Origin: Ottelia alismoides
Taxonomy: Eukaryota > Streptophyta > Magnoliopsida > Alismatales > Hydrocharitaceae
Assembly: GCA_037367405.1 (NCBI GenBank)
Contig: JAZKJV010000150.1
Location: 1 to 64,000, forward strand
Direction: 5' to 3'
DNA: 64,000 nt
Made by a program: the position numbers and the translations under genes. Of the stretch, positions 23,037-34,353 are shown in pieces. Within the stretch, counting starts at the first letter, position 1, and every line of letters begins with the position of its first letter. The notes beneath the pieces were generated by a model. The model searched no databases. It saw nothing but the letters and a program-made list of their open reading frames with translations, and was not told where the DNA came from.

Positions 23037-23640
23037 TTTGTATATGTGATACCCCTGTAGTACTCAGGTACTTCCCTCTATATCGCATGATGTGTGATAC
23101 CCCTGTAGTACTCAATTAAAAAAGATTATGTAGTACCAAGGATTTTTGCAATCCCAAGATACTACTAAAGAATTTGCCTCTATTTTGGGGAGAGCACGTA
23201 CTAAAGTAGTGGATTGAGAACACAGGAAATCATAATATAACTTTTATGGAAGAAGAAAAACTTAATTACGCACTAATATAAGTCAAGTCAAGAACTCTAG
23301 AGATGAGAGGGGTAAATGTTTTGTATATCAACCTTATAAGAGATATGTATGACTAAAAGTAGCTAATGACGTCTCTAGCTAGGCTGAAAGACCGTATGAT
23401 ATCGCCATCACTTTCTATTGAGGACTAATCGGGTGTCCATATCTTTTTACCTTAGTTATGAACAAAGCACATGTGGAGTGGTGTCTTGGTGCATATTCTT
23501 TCCAAATGACAGTGTTTTAGTGTACACAACCGCAGATAGATGAAATAAGAAACTTTACATTAGATGCAATATTTAGAGTGTGCATTTCCGACAAAGTAGA
23601 ACCAAGAAAAATATATGGAAAACAAATTCATTGACAAGTA

Positions 23641-23783
23641 TGTAGAGATAATTATGTAGTCGGTGTATTGTTTATGCTATTTTTAATTTCTTGGTAGTTT
23701 CTTATGTAATTTACCCATGGGTTCTCTCTATATAAGAGAGCCTAGGGTTCTACGGAATAATAGACTAACTCTTTCCACCAACA
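23641..23783 (+). repeat. 5' LTR of Copia
   Basis: A 143-bp LTR runs from TGTAGAGATAATTATG to CCACCAACA. The TATA-like CTATATAA is at about 23728-23735, so transcription would start within the next 30-40 bp. Confidence 0.92.
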
Positions 23784-23796
23784 TGGTATCACAGCC
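23784..23796 (+). promoter_or_regulatory. Copia primer binding site
   Basis: TGGTATCACAGCC directly follows the 5' LTR. It resembles the complement of the 3' end of initiator Met-tRNA (TGGTATCAGAGC), with one difference in the first 12 bases. Confidence 0.85.
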
Positions 23797-24136
23797 AAAA
23801 CCGTAAAAAAACCCTAAACCCTCTCATCGTCGCCGCCCCTCCTCCCTCTCACCGGCGCCGCCGTTGCCGCCGCTTCCTCTCCCCGGCGCAGCCACTCGCC
23901 GTCTCCCCCTCTCTCTCTCTCCGCCAACACCTCTCCTCCTGCCGGCCCTTCCCGCTGGCACCTCCCTAACCTGACTTTGCTGCAGCCGCCTCCTCCGCCA
24001 TCTCAATGGATTTGAGTGTGTAAAGTCTACATACGCACTCAAATCCTATGAAGTTTATGTAGACACTTATCTTTTGGTCTACAAATCCTAGTTCTTCGTC
24101 TCCGGTGATATGGCTAAAACAAAGTCGATATGCCCT

Positions 24137-24850
24137 CCATAGGCGCGTTCAAAGGTCTCGCACTGATAGTCAAGATGGATGGGACGAACTATGAGCTCTG
24201 GGCGATGTAGTTCATGAGCCTAATGAAGTCGAACGGTAAGAAGCATATTCTTACCGAGGAAGAGCCAGCAGAGAAAACAGGGATTTATGCCTCATGGGAG
24301 GCTGATGATTCATATGCTAAGGCGATGTAGGACATACTGGCGGTAACATATTCGCAGGTATGAAATGAGACGAAGATGTTACAGCTCCAGCACGGCATAT
24401 TCACCACGAAGCAGAATGGGCGACCACTACATTCCTTGTATACATCCCTACGGGGGATGTTTGAGAAACTCTACAGTACTATCCCTCTAAAGGTCACCCC
24501 CGAGCAGCAGAAGACTTTTAGGAATGCTACCATGGTGGGGGGTCCTGCTTGCAGCTCTTGATCCTGAATATGATGTTGCTCAATCACAGATACTTGTCGA
24601 TGCTACCATTCCTCCTATGGAGAAAGTCTACCGGAGGCATAGCCGCATCTCTGTCTCATCCAGTGCTTCTACTCCACCACCCTCGGTGATGGTTGCATCC
24701 CTAGGGAGAGGTGGTCCGTCTTCATTCCTATGTTGTGGACCTCGTGGTTGAGGTAGTCGTTTTCGCCAGCCATGCACTTTTTGCCATCGCACCGACCATG
24801 CTGAGGATGCATGCTATTCTAAGTATGGGTTTCCAGCATCAGCACAAGTA
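24137..24850 (+). pseudogene. Copia gag remnant
   Basis: The reading LIVKMDGTNYELWAM is the usual first block of plant Copia gag proteins. It is followed by an in-frame TAG at about 24208 and by LHSLYTSLRGMFEKLYSTIP at about 24430. A zinc-knuckle-like CTFCHRTDHAEDAC lies at about 24770-24820 in another frame. Several stops and shifts show that no gag protein can be made. Confidence 0.7.
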
Positions 24851-25039
24851 GCCGACCATGTTGCATCTCCGTCGGCATCTACTTCGGATCAGAGGTTCAA
24901 GGAGCTCGTTACGAGATTGCGCGATATTATGCCTCCCATATCTACAGATTCTCCAGGAGGTTCTTCGGATATTGTTACTTCAACATCTGCCAGTACTTCT
25001 GCCTCTGCTAGCACCTCAGGTAGTGCTTGTGCTTTCCAT

Positions 25040-25900
25040 CATGTCATAGTTAAAATGACTCAGATTGGATTATGGACTCTGGTACAACACATCATATTTG
25101 TCGCGACAGAGATATACTCACGTCATACATGGAGATTCCACCAAGACAGTCAATGGTAATAGCCAATGGGACTCATTCACCCATTATTGAACAGGGGGAG
25201 TTTACCTTGTCACCTTCCATGCATTTACAGAATGTTCTACATACCCCTGATTTTTTCGAAAAACTTACTATCTATTAGTCAGATTACAAAGGATCCGCAC
25301 TGTCGCGCTATATTTGACCCATCTTCTCTTATATTTCAGGACATACTAACAGGCATGGTGATTGGTTGTGGCTTTGAGCAAGATGGTCTCTATCGTCTGG
25401 TCCGGAATTCCTATGCCGGCATCTCCTCTTATTCAGTCGGGTCAGTCTCTCCGTATACATGGCATCTATGCTTTGGTCACCTCTCGCTTCAGAAGATGTG
25501 CCATCTCTTGCCTCAGATTCCTCCGAGTTCTTCCTTCCGATGTGAAGTCTATCAGTTGAGAAAGCACCATCGAGCTAGCTTCCCTAGTCGTCAATGTCGG
25601 AGAAGTAGCTCCTTGATTGAATTACTTCATGTCGATATTTGGGGTCCGAGTCGTGTTCCTGATCACCAGGAACACAGGTTTTATCTTGTAGTCGTTGATG
25701 ATTTCTCTCGTTAATCATGGGTATTTCTATTAAAGAATAAATCTGAAGAAGGAGATGTTATTAGAATTCTTATAATTGAAGTGAAAAATATTTTTTCCTC
25801 ATGTCAAATATGTCCGTACGGACAATGCTTTGGAATTTTCCACTCGTTCTCTCACATTTCTTTTCGTCAAGAGGTATTATTCATCAAACCACATGTGCTT
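25040..25900 (+). pseudogene. Copia protease and integrase remnant
   Basis: The protease active-site block MDSGTTHHICRDRDI starts near 25072. The GAG-pre-integrase block TWHLCFGHLSLQKM is at about 25460, and the start of the integrase core LLHVDIWGPSRVPDH at about 25620-25680. The core ends early: an in-frame stop follows VVVDDFSR at 25714. Sequence to 25900 is poorly preserved, so the integrase catalytic domain is incomplete. Confidence 0.75.
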
Positions 25901-26103
25901 CACATCTCAACTCAGGTATGTTCAGAGGTTATTACTAATGATGGGTCAGATAGTGTGCATGTGCAAGGATCATCATTGCAGGAGGAATGTGAACCGGTGA
26001 GTACAATGGCTGATGATCTGGATGCCCTATTGCTATACGGAAGCAGAAACGTACTTGTGCATCTTATCCCATTGCTTTCCAGGTTTCCTTTCATCGTCTC
26101 ACA

Positions 26104-27475
26104 GGGGACTTTCAGAGGTTCGTTGTGGCTTTGTCTTCTATGGAGATACCACGGAATTATCAGGATGCCTTGAAGATTGACTGTTGGCATTCAGCTATGG
26201 AGGAGGAAATGGCTGCCCTGCAGTGGCGATGTACATGGAGCTTGGTTCCTGCTTCTTCAGGAGCATTTGTCGTTAGCTGCAAATGGGTATTCACAGTTAA
26301 GTACCATGCAAATGGTAGTCTTGACCGTTACAAGGCAAGGCTAGTGGCGCGAGGCTTCACTCAGACATATGGTGTGGATTATATGGATACCTTCTCTCCA
26401 ATTGCTCGTCATTCCACTCTTCATATTCTTCTGTCTGTTGCTGTGGTACGTGACTGGCCCTTGTTTCAACTTGATGTTAAGAATGCATTCATGTATGGCG
26501 ATCTGCAGGAAGAAGTCTATATGCATCAGCCCCCGGGGTTCGCTGCTGAGGGGGAGAATCATATGATATGTAGACTTCATAAGGCAATATATGGCCTTAA
26601 ATAGAGCCCAATGCCATGGTTTCAGAAGCTTTCTCATCTAATTGAACAACAAGGATTCAAGAGATCAAATGTGGAAGACTCGTTGTTCATTCAGAAGACT
26701 CCTAGAGGTACGGTTGTCATCATGGTGTATGTTGATGATATTTTAGTTACAGGAGATGATGCTCAGGGAATAAAGATGGTAAAAGCATTTTTAAGCCGTC
26801 AATTTGTTATGAAGGATCTTAGTACTCTACGATAGTTTATGGGGTTGGAGTTTGCCAGGAATGCACAAGGCCTTGTGATGACCCAAAGGAAATTTATTAC
26901 AGATTTGCTTGTTAAAACTGGCATGGTTGGGTGTAAACCCTCGAGTACTCCTATGGATCCAAGCATGAAATTATATTATATGATAATGATACTGAGAAAG
27001 TTGACAGGAGAAAGTATAGAGAAATGGTGGGTAAGCTTCTTTACATTACTATAACTCGACCTGATATTGCCTTTGCTGTCAGTCGAGTGAGCCAGTTCAT
27101 GGAACAGCCAAAACAGATACATATAGATGCCATACATGTGATACTAAGGTATCTAAAGTCATCTCCAGGCACAGGATTGCTGTTTAGAAAGGACACAAAT
27201 TTATCTATTTCGGCATGTGCGGATGCGGATTATGCAGGATGCCCTAAAGATCAGAAGTCTACTTTAGGCTTTGCAGTTTTTGTGGGCAGCTCTCTAGTTT
27301 CTTGGAAAAGCAAGAAACAAACTGTTGTGGCTAGATCTAGTGTTGAATCTGAATATAGGGCCATGGCACAAGCAAGTACGAGATGATGTGGGTTCGAGTT
27401 GTACTAGAAGACGTGCATATAAATGTACCTCTACCCATGCAGCTACATTGTGATAATCAAGCCGCATTGTTCATT
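26104..27475 (+). pseudogene. Copia reverse transcriptase and RNase H (5' part)
   Basis: RT blocks are well kept: [59 protein letters not shown] (26125-26604) and YVDDILVTGDD (about 26730). RNase H has [14 protein letters not shown] and VARSSVESEYRAMA (27200-27380). Stops at about 26602 and 26833 and a shift near 27024 break the frame. The protein then runs into the LINE insertion point at 27493 and resumes at 30957. Confidence 0.88.
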
Positions 27476-27493
27476 GCCAACAATCCTGCCTTT

Positions 27494-30400
27494 TTTTAAA
27501 AGCCAAACAAGGGGATACACTCATAGGTGTTCACCCCAGAAATGCATTAATAAAAAAATAAGAAATTACAAAGAGTACAAGAGGAAGCCCCACTCAGAGC
27601 CACGACTCCAGTAACCACGATACCTGGACATACACATTTTCTTTATAAAACCTTTGTCCAGTGAAGACAAGCGCATTCCAAGCCAACCAAAGCGCCCAAA
27701 TCATGGCGGTTAGGTGAAGCAACTACCTACGTGGACGGCCCTTAGCTGCCACCAGACTCCCACAGAACGACGCAACGCTGTCCGTATTGACCCATTCCAG
27801 GTCAGAATCGGCCCAAACCGCCACCGCCACCTGACACCTGAAGAAGAGATGGTCCACCGATTCAATCTCCCTCCCACACAGGAGGTACCTGTCAGAAACC
27901 GACCCCAGCATCCTGGAGCACCGATCCCGCATCATCAACCTCTTCCTCCTAAACAGCCAGAGAAAGAAACCAATCCTCTCAGGAAGGCCATGCCCCCAGA
28001 AGAAACTGAAGTCCCGCGCAATATCAGGTGAGAGAGAAGGTGGAGTCCTGCATATCCTAGCGTACGCCTTCCTCACCGAGAAACTGCCCTCGCGCTAGAC
28101 CCAGTGATCCCGTTGTTGGGATAGGCCCCTTACCTCCCTAAGCGCCTCAATCAATTTCAGAAACTCTTCCATTCGTTGATTCGAAAAGTGGGATCGAAAA
28201 AGTGGCATCTAATTCCCATCCGCCCAGCACTTGGCAACACGCGCCTCTGGATCCGCAGCCAATGCAAACAAATGCGGGAAGCGATCACAAAGAGCCCTCC
28301 CCCCCCCCCCCCGCTCGTCCAGTCATCCCTCCAAAAGGCGAATGTCTCCCCGTTCCCCAGCACCAGCCTGAAGAGCTCCTGGAACCTTGGCGCCACCGCC
28401 AAAATGCCCTTCCACAAGGGCGAAGGCCTCAGCCCTCTCCCACAAGTATCCGACGTAGCACCATTGGCCCCATAAATTCGACGAACAAGGGATGTGCACA
28501 GATCGGCACCATCCCCCCACACCCTGCCCACCCACTTCAGCAATAGGGCCTCGTTCAACTCCTCCAGCTTTTTGATCCCCAAGCCGCCCTCGTTCTTCGG
28601 CAGCGTGATAGTGTCCCAATTGACCAAATGCATACCTGTAGAGTCGTGCCCGTTCTTTCCCCACAAAAACCGACGCATCAATCTCTCCAGCCTCCTCCTA
28701 ATCCTCGCCGGCATGAGCCTCGTGGAGGAGACGTACACTGGTACAACCACCAACATCGCCTTCAGAAGCAAAAGGCGCCTACCCTTAGAAAGGACCGTGG
28801 ACTTCCACCCCGCAAGCCTCTTCTCTAACTTCTCCACCAGAGGTAGCCAATCTACCATCCTGGCCTGCCAGCGGTCAGAGGGATCCCAAGATAGTGGACG
28901 GGGAGATCCGCGCACGTCATGCCCAGCAGAAGTCCAAATCGGGCAGCCTCCTCGCCAGACATCGAAAACGGCACAACCTTGGACTTGCCGTGATTGTGGA
29001 CCAGCCCCGACATCTCACTAAAAATCTCGAGAGTAATTGCCATACCGGGGGCTTCTTCAGTGCCCCCCTCAATGAAAAATAGTGTCATCCGTGTATTGAA
29101 TGAGAGGGATCCACAACTCATCTTCAAGCCCCTCTAGTGATTCCGTTGAGTTGCATCCTGTCCACCATGCAAGCAAGAACGTCTGAGGTAATGATAAACA
29201 ACAATGGAGCCAGTGGGCACCCCTGTCTCACTCCCTTCTGCGGTTGGAAGAAACCCCCCTAGGGGCGCCAATTTAGGAGCACCGTCATTAATGCAGTAGT
29301 TACGCAGCGCTTCATCCACAAAATCCAGAGTGCACGGATACCCATTCTATGCATTGCCGCCCAGAGGAACCGCCAGTCAATCGTATCATAAGCCTTCACA
29401 AAATCCACTTTCCACAGCAGCGCCTTCCTATCACATCTCTTCCAGTCGGCCACAATTTCGGACGCCAAAACCAAGCAGTCCGCTATCTGCCTACCCAGAA
29501 CAAACGCTGACTGAGAAGTGGAAATGATGTACTCAAGAACCCTGGTCAACCTTGCCGCAAAAACCTTCTCCACAATGAAGTAAAGCGCATTGGAGACCGC
29601 AATAGGTCTGAGCTCCTCGATCCTGTCAACGCCCTCCCGTTTCGGGATAAGCACCACCAGCGCCCTATTCACACGTTTAAAGCCCGCATTGCAATCACAA
29701 CACTCCATCACATCCTCAAGCACCTCCCTCCCAACCAAGTCCCAAAATTCCCAGTAGAAGGAAATTGGGAACCCGTCCGGACCCGACGCCCCATCCCCAT
29801 TGAGATCCCAAACCGCCGCCTTCAGCTCCTCCATGGTCACCTCTCGAGTCAGGTTGGAACCCTGGGCATCTGAAAGTTGCGTTGCACCCATCCCTGTCCA
29901 ACCCCACTGCCTGCTAGCTCCTCTGTAAGAAACCTCCCGAAAGTGATCCACAACCACTCTCCCCACTTCTTTGTTGCCATCGACCCTAACACCATCAACA
30001 ACCGTGTTTCCCCGACGCATGGCACTAGCCACACGATGGAAGAAAGCCGTGTTGGCATCGCCCTCCACAATCCACCTGTGCCTGGATATCTGCTTCCACT
30101 CAGTGACTCTCTTTCTGTCCTCTTCCAGTATCTTTCTATGCGCATCTGCTCGTTGCCTTATCTCGTCCCCGTCAAAGGCCTTGTGTCCTCCAAGCTGTCC
30201 AATTCGTTGACCACCAGCTCCGCAGCTCCTCTGATCGCACGCCGAGCCTTCCTCGATAACATTTTATGTATGCAAAGCCGGTTCCGCAAAGACCCCAACT
30301 TCTAAACAAATCTCGAAGCCGCCGACCCGTCCACCTGCGTTGCAGACCAATGCGACGCCACCATCTCTCTGAAGGAGTCCTCCAACAACCATGCCTTCTA

Positions 30401-30938
30401 AACAGGAAAGAAGCCGCGCGGGGCAGTGGGCTCACCAGAATCCCAAAGAATGGGGGTGTGATCCAACTTATTCCTCGGCATGCCAGTGAAAAAAGCCAAC
30501 GGGAAGGCCTCCAATAAATCCGTCGATGCCAAAAAACGATCCAGGCAAGACCTGGATCCCGCATTCCTCCAAGTAAATTTAGTGACAGTCGCATCCATAA
30601 CTTCCAGCTCCAGAGAATCCACCATCTCCAGGAAGTCCTCCGGCCCCTGGTCCTGCCTCCGAAGAGAACAAAGTAACATTAAAATCGCCACCTACTAACC
30701 AAGGGCTCTCCTGGAACGCATACTTAGCCGCCCTGAGATCGGCCCATAGTTAATGTTGTGTCGACGCCTGGCACGGCCCATAGACGCAAGACAGCGCAAA
30801 CACGACCCCGAGGTAAAGCACTCCAACAGCACCGTGAGGACATGTGATCCTCTCAGCTCGGCCCTCAGGGCGAAGGTCGCCCCCTTCCATGCGATAAACA
30901 TCCCCCCCCCTGCTACGAAGGTCGCCCCCTTCCAAACA
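27494..30938 (-). mobile_element. 5'-truncated L1-type LINE inside the Copia
   Basis: The LINE is flanked by GCCAACAATCCTGCCTTT (27476-27493) and GCCAATAATCCTGCCTTT (30939-30956), an 18-bp target duplication with one mismatch. Its 3' end on the minus strand reads GGGGTGAACACCTATGAGTG with a short A tail, the same tail motif as the LINE at 10810-14237. It begins inside the endonuclease domain. At that 5' end a 19-bp word occurs twice, 45 bp apart. Confidence 0.92.
27560..30938 (-). pseudogene. LINE ORF2 remnant (EN part, RT, zf-RVT)
   Basis: Reading leftward, the endonuclease piece spans 30940-30390 (LVGGDFNVTLFSS, RNAGSRSCLDRFLA). RT follows in a 269-codon open frame at 29259-30068: EGDANTAFFHRVAS, ASGPDGFPISFY, SAFVLGRQIADC and KVDFVKAYDTIDW. 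The catalytic box at about 29075 reads QYTDD, not the usual Y/FADD, and is followed by a frame break. The zf-RVT domain is at 27723-28076 with GHGLPERIGFFLWLF, CGREIESVDHLFF. The frame is broken at several points. Confidence 0.82.
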
Positions 30939-30942
30939 GCCA

Positions 30943-31148
30943 ATAATCCTGCCTTTCATGAAAGAACAAAACATATTGAGGTAGACTGCTACTACACTAG
31001 AGATATGATCCAGAAGGGCTTGATTTCTACTTCACATGTTAGTTCAGGGGAGCAGACTGCCGACATCTTCACCAAGCCATTGCTCAGAGGACCATTCCAG
31101 AAGTGTTCTTCCAAGCTGAGCATGATTGATATCTATGCTCCATCTTGA
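30943..31148 (+). pseudogene. Copia RNase H C-terminus beyond the LINE
   Basis: The reading resumes after the LINE with PAFHERTKHIEVDCYYTRD, IQKGLISTSHVSSGEQTAD and IFTKPLLRG, ending KLSMIDIYAPS. Together with the end of the upstream piece it shows that the LINE cut one continuous RNase H reading. This is the usual C-terminus of plant Copia polyproteins, right before the purine tract. Confidence 0.9.
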
Positions 31149-31297
31149 GGGGGAGTGCAGAGATAATTATGTAGTCGGTGTATTGTTTATGCTATTTTCA
31201 TTTTCTTGGTAGCTTCTTATGTAATCTACCCATGGGTTCTCTCTATATAAGAGAGCCTAGGGTTCTATGGAATAATAGAATAACTCTTTCCATAACA
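31140..31297 (+). repeat. purine tract and 3' LTR of Copia
   Basis: The purine-rich TTGAGGGGGAG ends at 31155. The 142-bp LTR (31156-31297) starts TGCAGAGATAATTATG and ends CATAACA, followed by the AAGTA duplicate at 31298-31302. Confidence 0.92.
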
Positions 31298-31302
31298 AAG
31301 TA

Positions 31303-32118
31303 AACTAGAGATGTGACGAAATATATCACGGAGTACACTGCATTGGCACAGGATGCGTTTGTATATTTAACCTTCATTTCTAAGAAATATGTTGGAATTC
31401 ATATACATACCACTCATAGAGTTAGTACATGGTAGTATACGCCTTGGTTTAGAAGAGAGAAGGTAGAATTCATATACATATCACTCAGTAAAATTAGTAC
31501 ATGGTAGTATAATTAGGAGCAGACCTTCAAGTGCTCACTAATGATAGAAACCTTTGAAGATAAAAGTTACATATTAGATCTAATGCCTGTAATGCTTTGT
31601 GATAGAATATTAGGCATTTAACTAATAGTATTGCAGAGAAAACATATAATTAAGATGAAGAAGTGCTAGTTTGTGACCACAAAAATTATATGATTCACAA
31701 TGAGAGTATCAAAAATAAGTTGCGTGGGTGGGGCATTAATTGAAAACAAATTGAGAGAAACTAGTTCAAGGTGGTTTTTCAGCATGTGCAGAGAAGAACA
31801 TTATTTAAAGAAGGGACAAGACCAAAAAAATATAGGAAATAGTCATCCACATTTTTCCAGGAAAATATATCCCACATACTAAATCTCATTCCCACATAAC
31901 TTCAAAACTGATTCTAACAGATAAATCAAGTCTCTACAAAAGTTTCAAAAGCTTCTGTTACATATATCTAGGTTTTCTTACTATAACTTACCATTAGCCT
32001 TAAAAACAGATAAAAGCAAGAGTTACTACACAAGATTATATGTGCTGCATTTAGGCTTTTCTTGGACGATGAACCAGACCCATGCATGAAATTGAACAAA
32101 AAAGGGGGGAAACCACAC
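31303..32118. other. NPC1 intron sequence, no feature seen
   Basis: This AT-rich intron DNA lies between the Copia and NPC1-like exon 4. A weak duplicated word (GAATTCATATACATA) occurs at about 31396 and 31467. No coding or RNA feature was recognised. Confidence 0.5.
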
Positions 32119-32187
32119 CTGCAGGCAATAGTCTATATGATCCACGCCTCCATACTCGCCATATTTCGCAGGATCCATTTTGAAATA
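32119..32187 (-). CDS. NPC1: NPC1-like exon 4
   Basis: Acceptor TTATTTCAG and donor GTGTGG bound 69 bp, 23 whole codons, starting YFKMDPAKYGEYGG and ending DYCLQ. This is a well-conserved block of the plant NPC1 middle lumenal domain. It joins in phase to the exon upstream, ending SVLQ. The next exon is 15.8 kb away. Confidence 0.9.
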
Positions 32188-33392
32188 CTGAAATAAATGA
32201 TAGTTATTAAAATTTCCTCCATAGAAAACGAAAAGTAGGGAGGATAACCATTTCTCTTATCTTCATGTACAATCGCATCCTGTATAGATATCCCACAAAA
32301 GATTAAGCAAAATGCGTGTGCAAGTAGTGGTCGGTCAATCACGTTATTTTCTTCAGATGGTGTTCTGGTAATGAGTAGTACAAAGACTATCATAGTCACA
32401 TGGCAAAAAATGTTTACACGCTCGACAAACAACCAACAAAATGAACAAAACGAAATAATGGTAAAGTTTAGTCCACTAGAGATGGATAAGTATCTTCAAC
32501 AGTTCTTAGACAATTAATTTTGCAATTTCAAACTACAATAATAAATATGAAAATGAGCAAAAGAGAAAGTGTAAAAGGAAAATAATATCACTGCCACCTT
32601 TAGAAGGCTAACCTGAGATTACCCCCAAAATGAAATTCCCTGATGAAATTTTATTTGTGACGAGAATTTTAGGGATCCTATAAGGTAGGAAAATATTATG
32701 CCATTATAATAGGCACGATTGGCAGTGTATTTTATAAAAATAGACATTTCTATCATGCCAACAATGGTGGTTGTTTAAAAAATCGATTACTCATCCAACC
32801 ACTCAATTCAAGTGTACTTACCTTGAAGAACCACGTACCAACTTGAGCATGTGTCCAGAATCAAGGTATTATAGAAGCAAAATTTTGACAAACAACAATC
32901 TACATAGAGGAGTTCAAAAATATATTATCAAGTACGTTATAAGATTGAGTGTGCATCATTTTGGATGATGACCACCTTTTGTCTCAAGAAAATCAAGTAC
33001 ATTATAAGAGTAAAACCACGTGCAAGAGATCATGGTTTAAAAAAATAGATAAAGCAATTTACGGAACTGTATCAGAAATATAAGTAACACAATTAACACT
33101 TCATATGAGACCTCTGAAAAAGGAACGGGAATATATGTAGGTTCTGCACACACTAAATACAAGCCATCTGAAAAACAGAAGTAATGGGAATAAATGTAGG
33201 CTCTGCAGACAGTTCCTTTTAGAACCCAACTGCCCACCCCAAACCAAAAAAGAAGCAACAACAAAAGAGCACCAGACAAAGTCAAAAAAAATGTATACTA
33301 CCTGTATTACAAAGTATCAACAACTAGAATATTATCATAGTACATTGAAAATAATAGTAAAGAACTTATATTATGACTGATAACTAAAGTAC
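32188..33392. other. NPC1 intron, no feature seen
   Basis: This 1.2-kb AT-rich intron has no recognisable coding or mobile sequence. A short imperfect duplication of ATGTAGG(T/C)TCTGCA is present at about 33136 and 33194. Confidence 0.5.
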
Positions 33393-33494
33393 CTGCAGAA
33401 CACTCTGAGTAGCACAAGCATTGCCGAGAGGCTTCAAGCAGATGTCAGCAAGAGAAACTGAAACTCCAGAGTAGTTTGCACGGAGACCATCAAC
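33393..33494 (-). CDS. NPC1: NPC1-like exon 3
   Basis: Acceptor TCCACCAG and donor GTACTT bound 102 bp, 34 whole codons. The reading starts VDGLRANYSGVSVSLADICL and ends ACATQSVLQ. ANYSG holds an N-glycosylation sequon at a place conserved in NPC1 proteins. Cysteines match the family's lumenal disulfide-rich segment. A 131-bp intron separates it from exon 2. Confidence 0.93.
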
Positions 33495-33625
33495 CTGGTG
33501 GACTCAACAAGTAAAAAATAAACCGCCAAAATGACAATTTTCCTAATTGGTATCTAGGAGGAAAAGAAACAAACAATTGTATTCTTTATATATAAGAGGA
33601 GATATTGTCATGCAGAAGAAATTAC

Positions 33626-33718
33626 CTTCTTATGTATATCAAATAATAACTGTAAGTTATTGTCAGTCACAATTTTCGGCGGCTTCCCAGACTCGAAATG
33701 ACTAGTCGCAATAATCAA
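33626..33718 (-). CDS. NPC1: NPC1-like exon 2
   Basis: Acceptor TTTCTGCCAG and donor GTAATTTC bound 93 bp, 31 whole codons, starting LIIATSHFESGKPPK and ending LLFDIHKK. It continues the APFYRIEQ end of exon 1, as in plant NPC1. The intron before it is about 11.4 kb and holds LINE, MULE and LTR remnants. Confidence 0.92.
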
Positions 33719-34353
33719 CTGGCAGAAATATTGAAAAATACAGTAAGATAGTGATGATAATAGAAACTCGATTGGCATTTCTTTTAGAAAAGAAGCGAAA
33801 TTGACCCGACTTCAAGCTCCCAATTTAGTGCTCTTGTGTGAGCTGACGAGATCCCAATTCACTGTGATTACATCAATTCCCATATTCACCATCCACTTCT
33901 TCCCAGTATGCCACAGTACACCCCATTTGTTTTGTATGAATGGAGTTGCAATGGAAAGAAATTAAGGAATGGACTGGAAACAGCTTTTTCATTTCATGGT
34001 TTGGCCTACTATAGGAGTAAATTTCTAATGAGTAATTTGATTCTTTGAGAGTGTTTGTTAAAGCTTTCAAAAGTAAAACAGAAAACCAGAATTGTATATG
34101 AATGTGCCGTGATGATGATTCTGTGATCATCTACATTGTCTCAATAATGGGTCAAACTCCTTATCAAATACACGCATAAAACACATAAAATGTAAACTTA
34201 TACAGAGAGCATTGCAAATAAGAACCTGTTAGTTGTAGATAAATAACATAGAAATAAAATCAATAAAACACACCCTAATAAATAGCTGAATAATTAAAGA
34301 ATCCTCATGATTATATACAGACCTCATATAAACTCTATTTGACATATTCTAAT

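Larger units (their letters stand above)
19096..23115. mobile_element. MULE-like DNA transposon with repeat-rich inverted ends
   Basis: The left end (19096-19230) and right end (22980-23115) are inverted copies. Both carry GAGTACTACAGGGGTATC, CATGCGATATAGAGGGAAGT and ATATCGCATA-type words. Between them lie a frame similar to a MULE transposase N-terminus (21543-22351), arrays of short subterminal repeats, and a nested hAT-like element (19457-21473). The left end abuts the LTR of LARD copy B exactly. No 9-bp target duplication was found, so the outer ends are uncertain. Catalytic and SWIM parts of the transposase are absent, so it is not autonomous. Confidence 0.6.
23641..31297 (+). mobile_element. 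complete-structure Ty1/Copia element split by a LINE
   Basis: All structural parts are present: 5' LTR, PBS, gag, protease, integrase, RT, RNase H, purine tract and 3' LTR. The target duplication is AAGTA (23636-23640 and 31298-31302). A LINE at 27494-30938 interrupts RNase H; without it the element is about 4.2 kb. The two LTRs differ at about eight positions plus one gap in 143 bp, and the polyprotein has many stops, so it is old and inactive. It lies in the 15.8-kb NPC1 intron in opposite orientation to the gene. Confidence 0.92.
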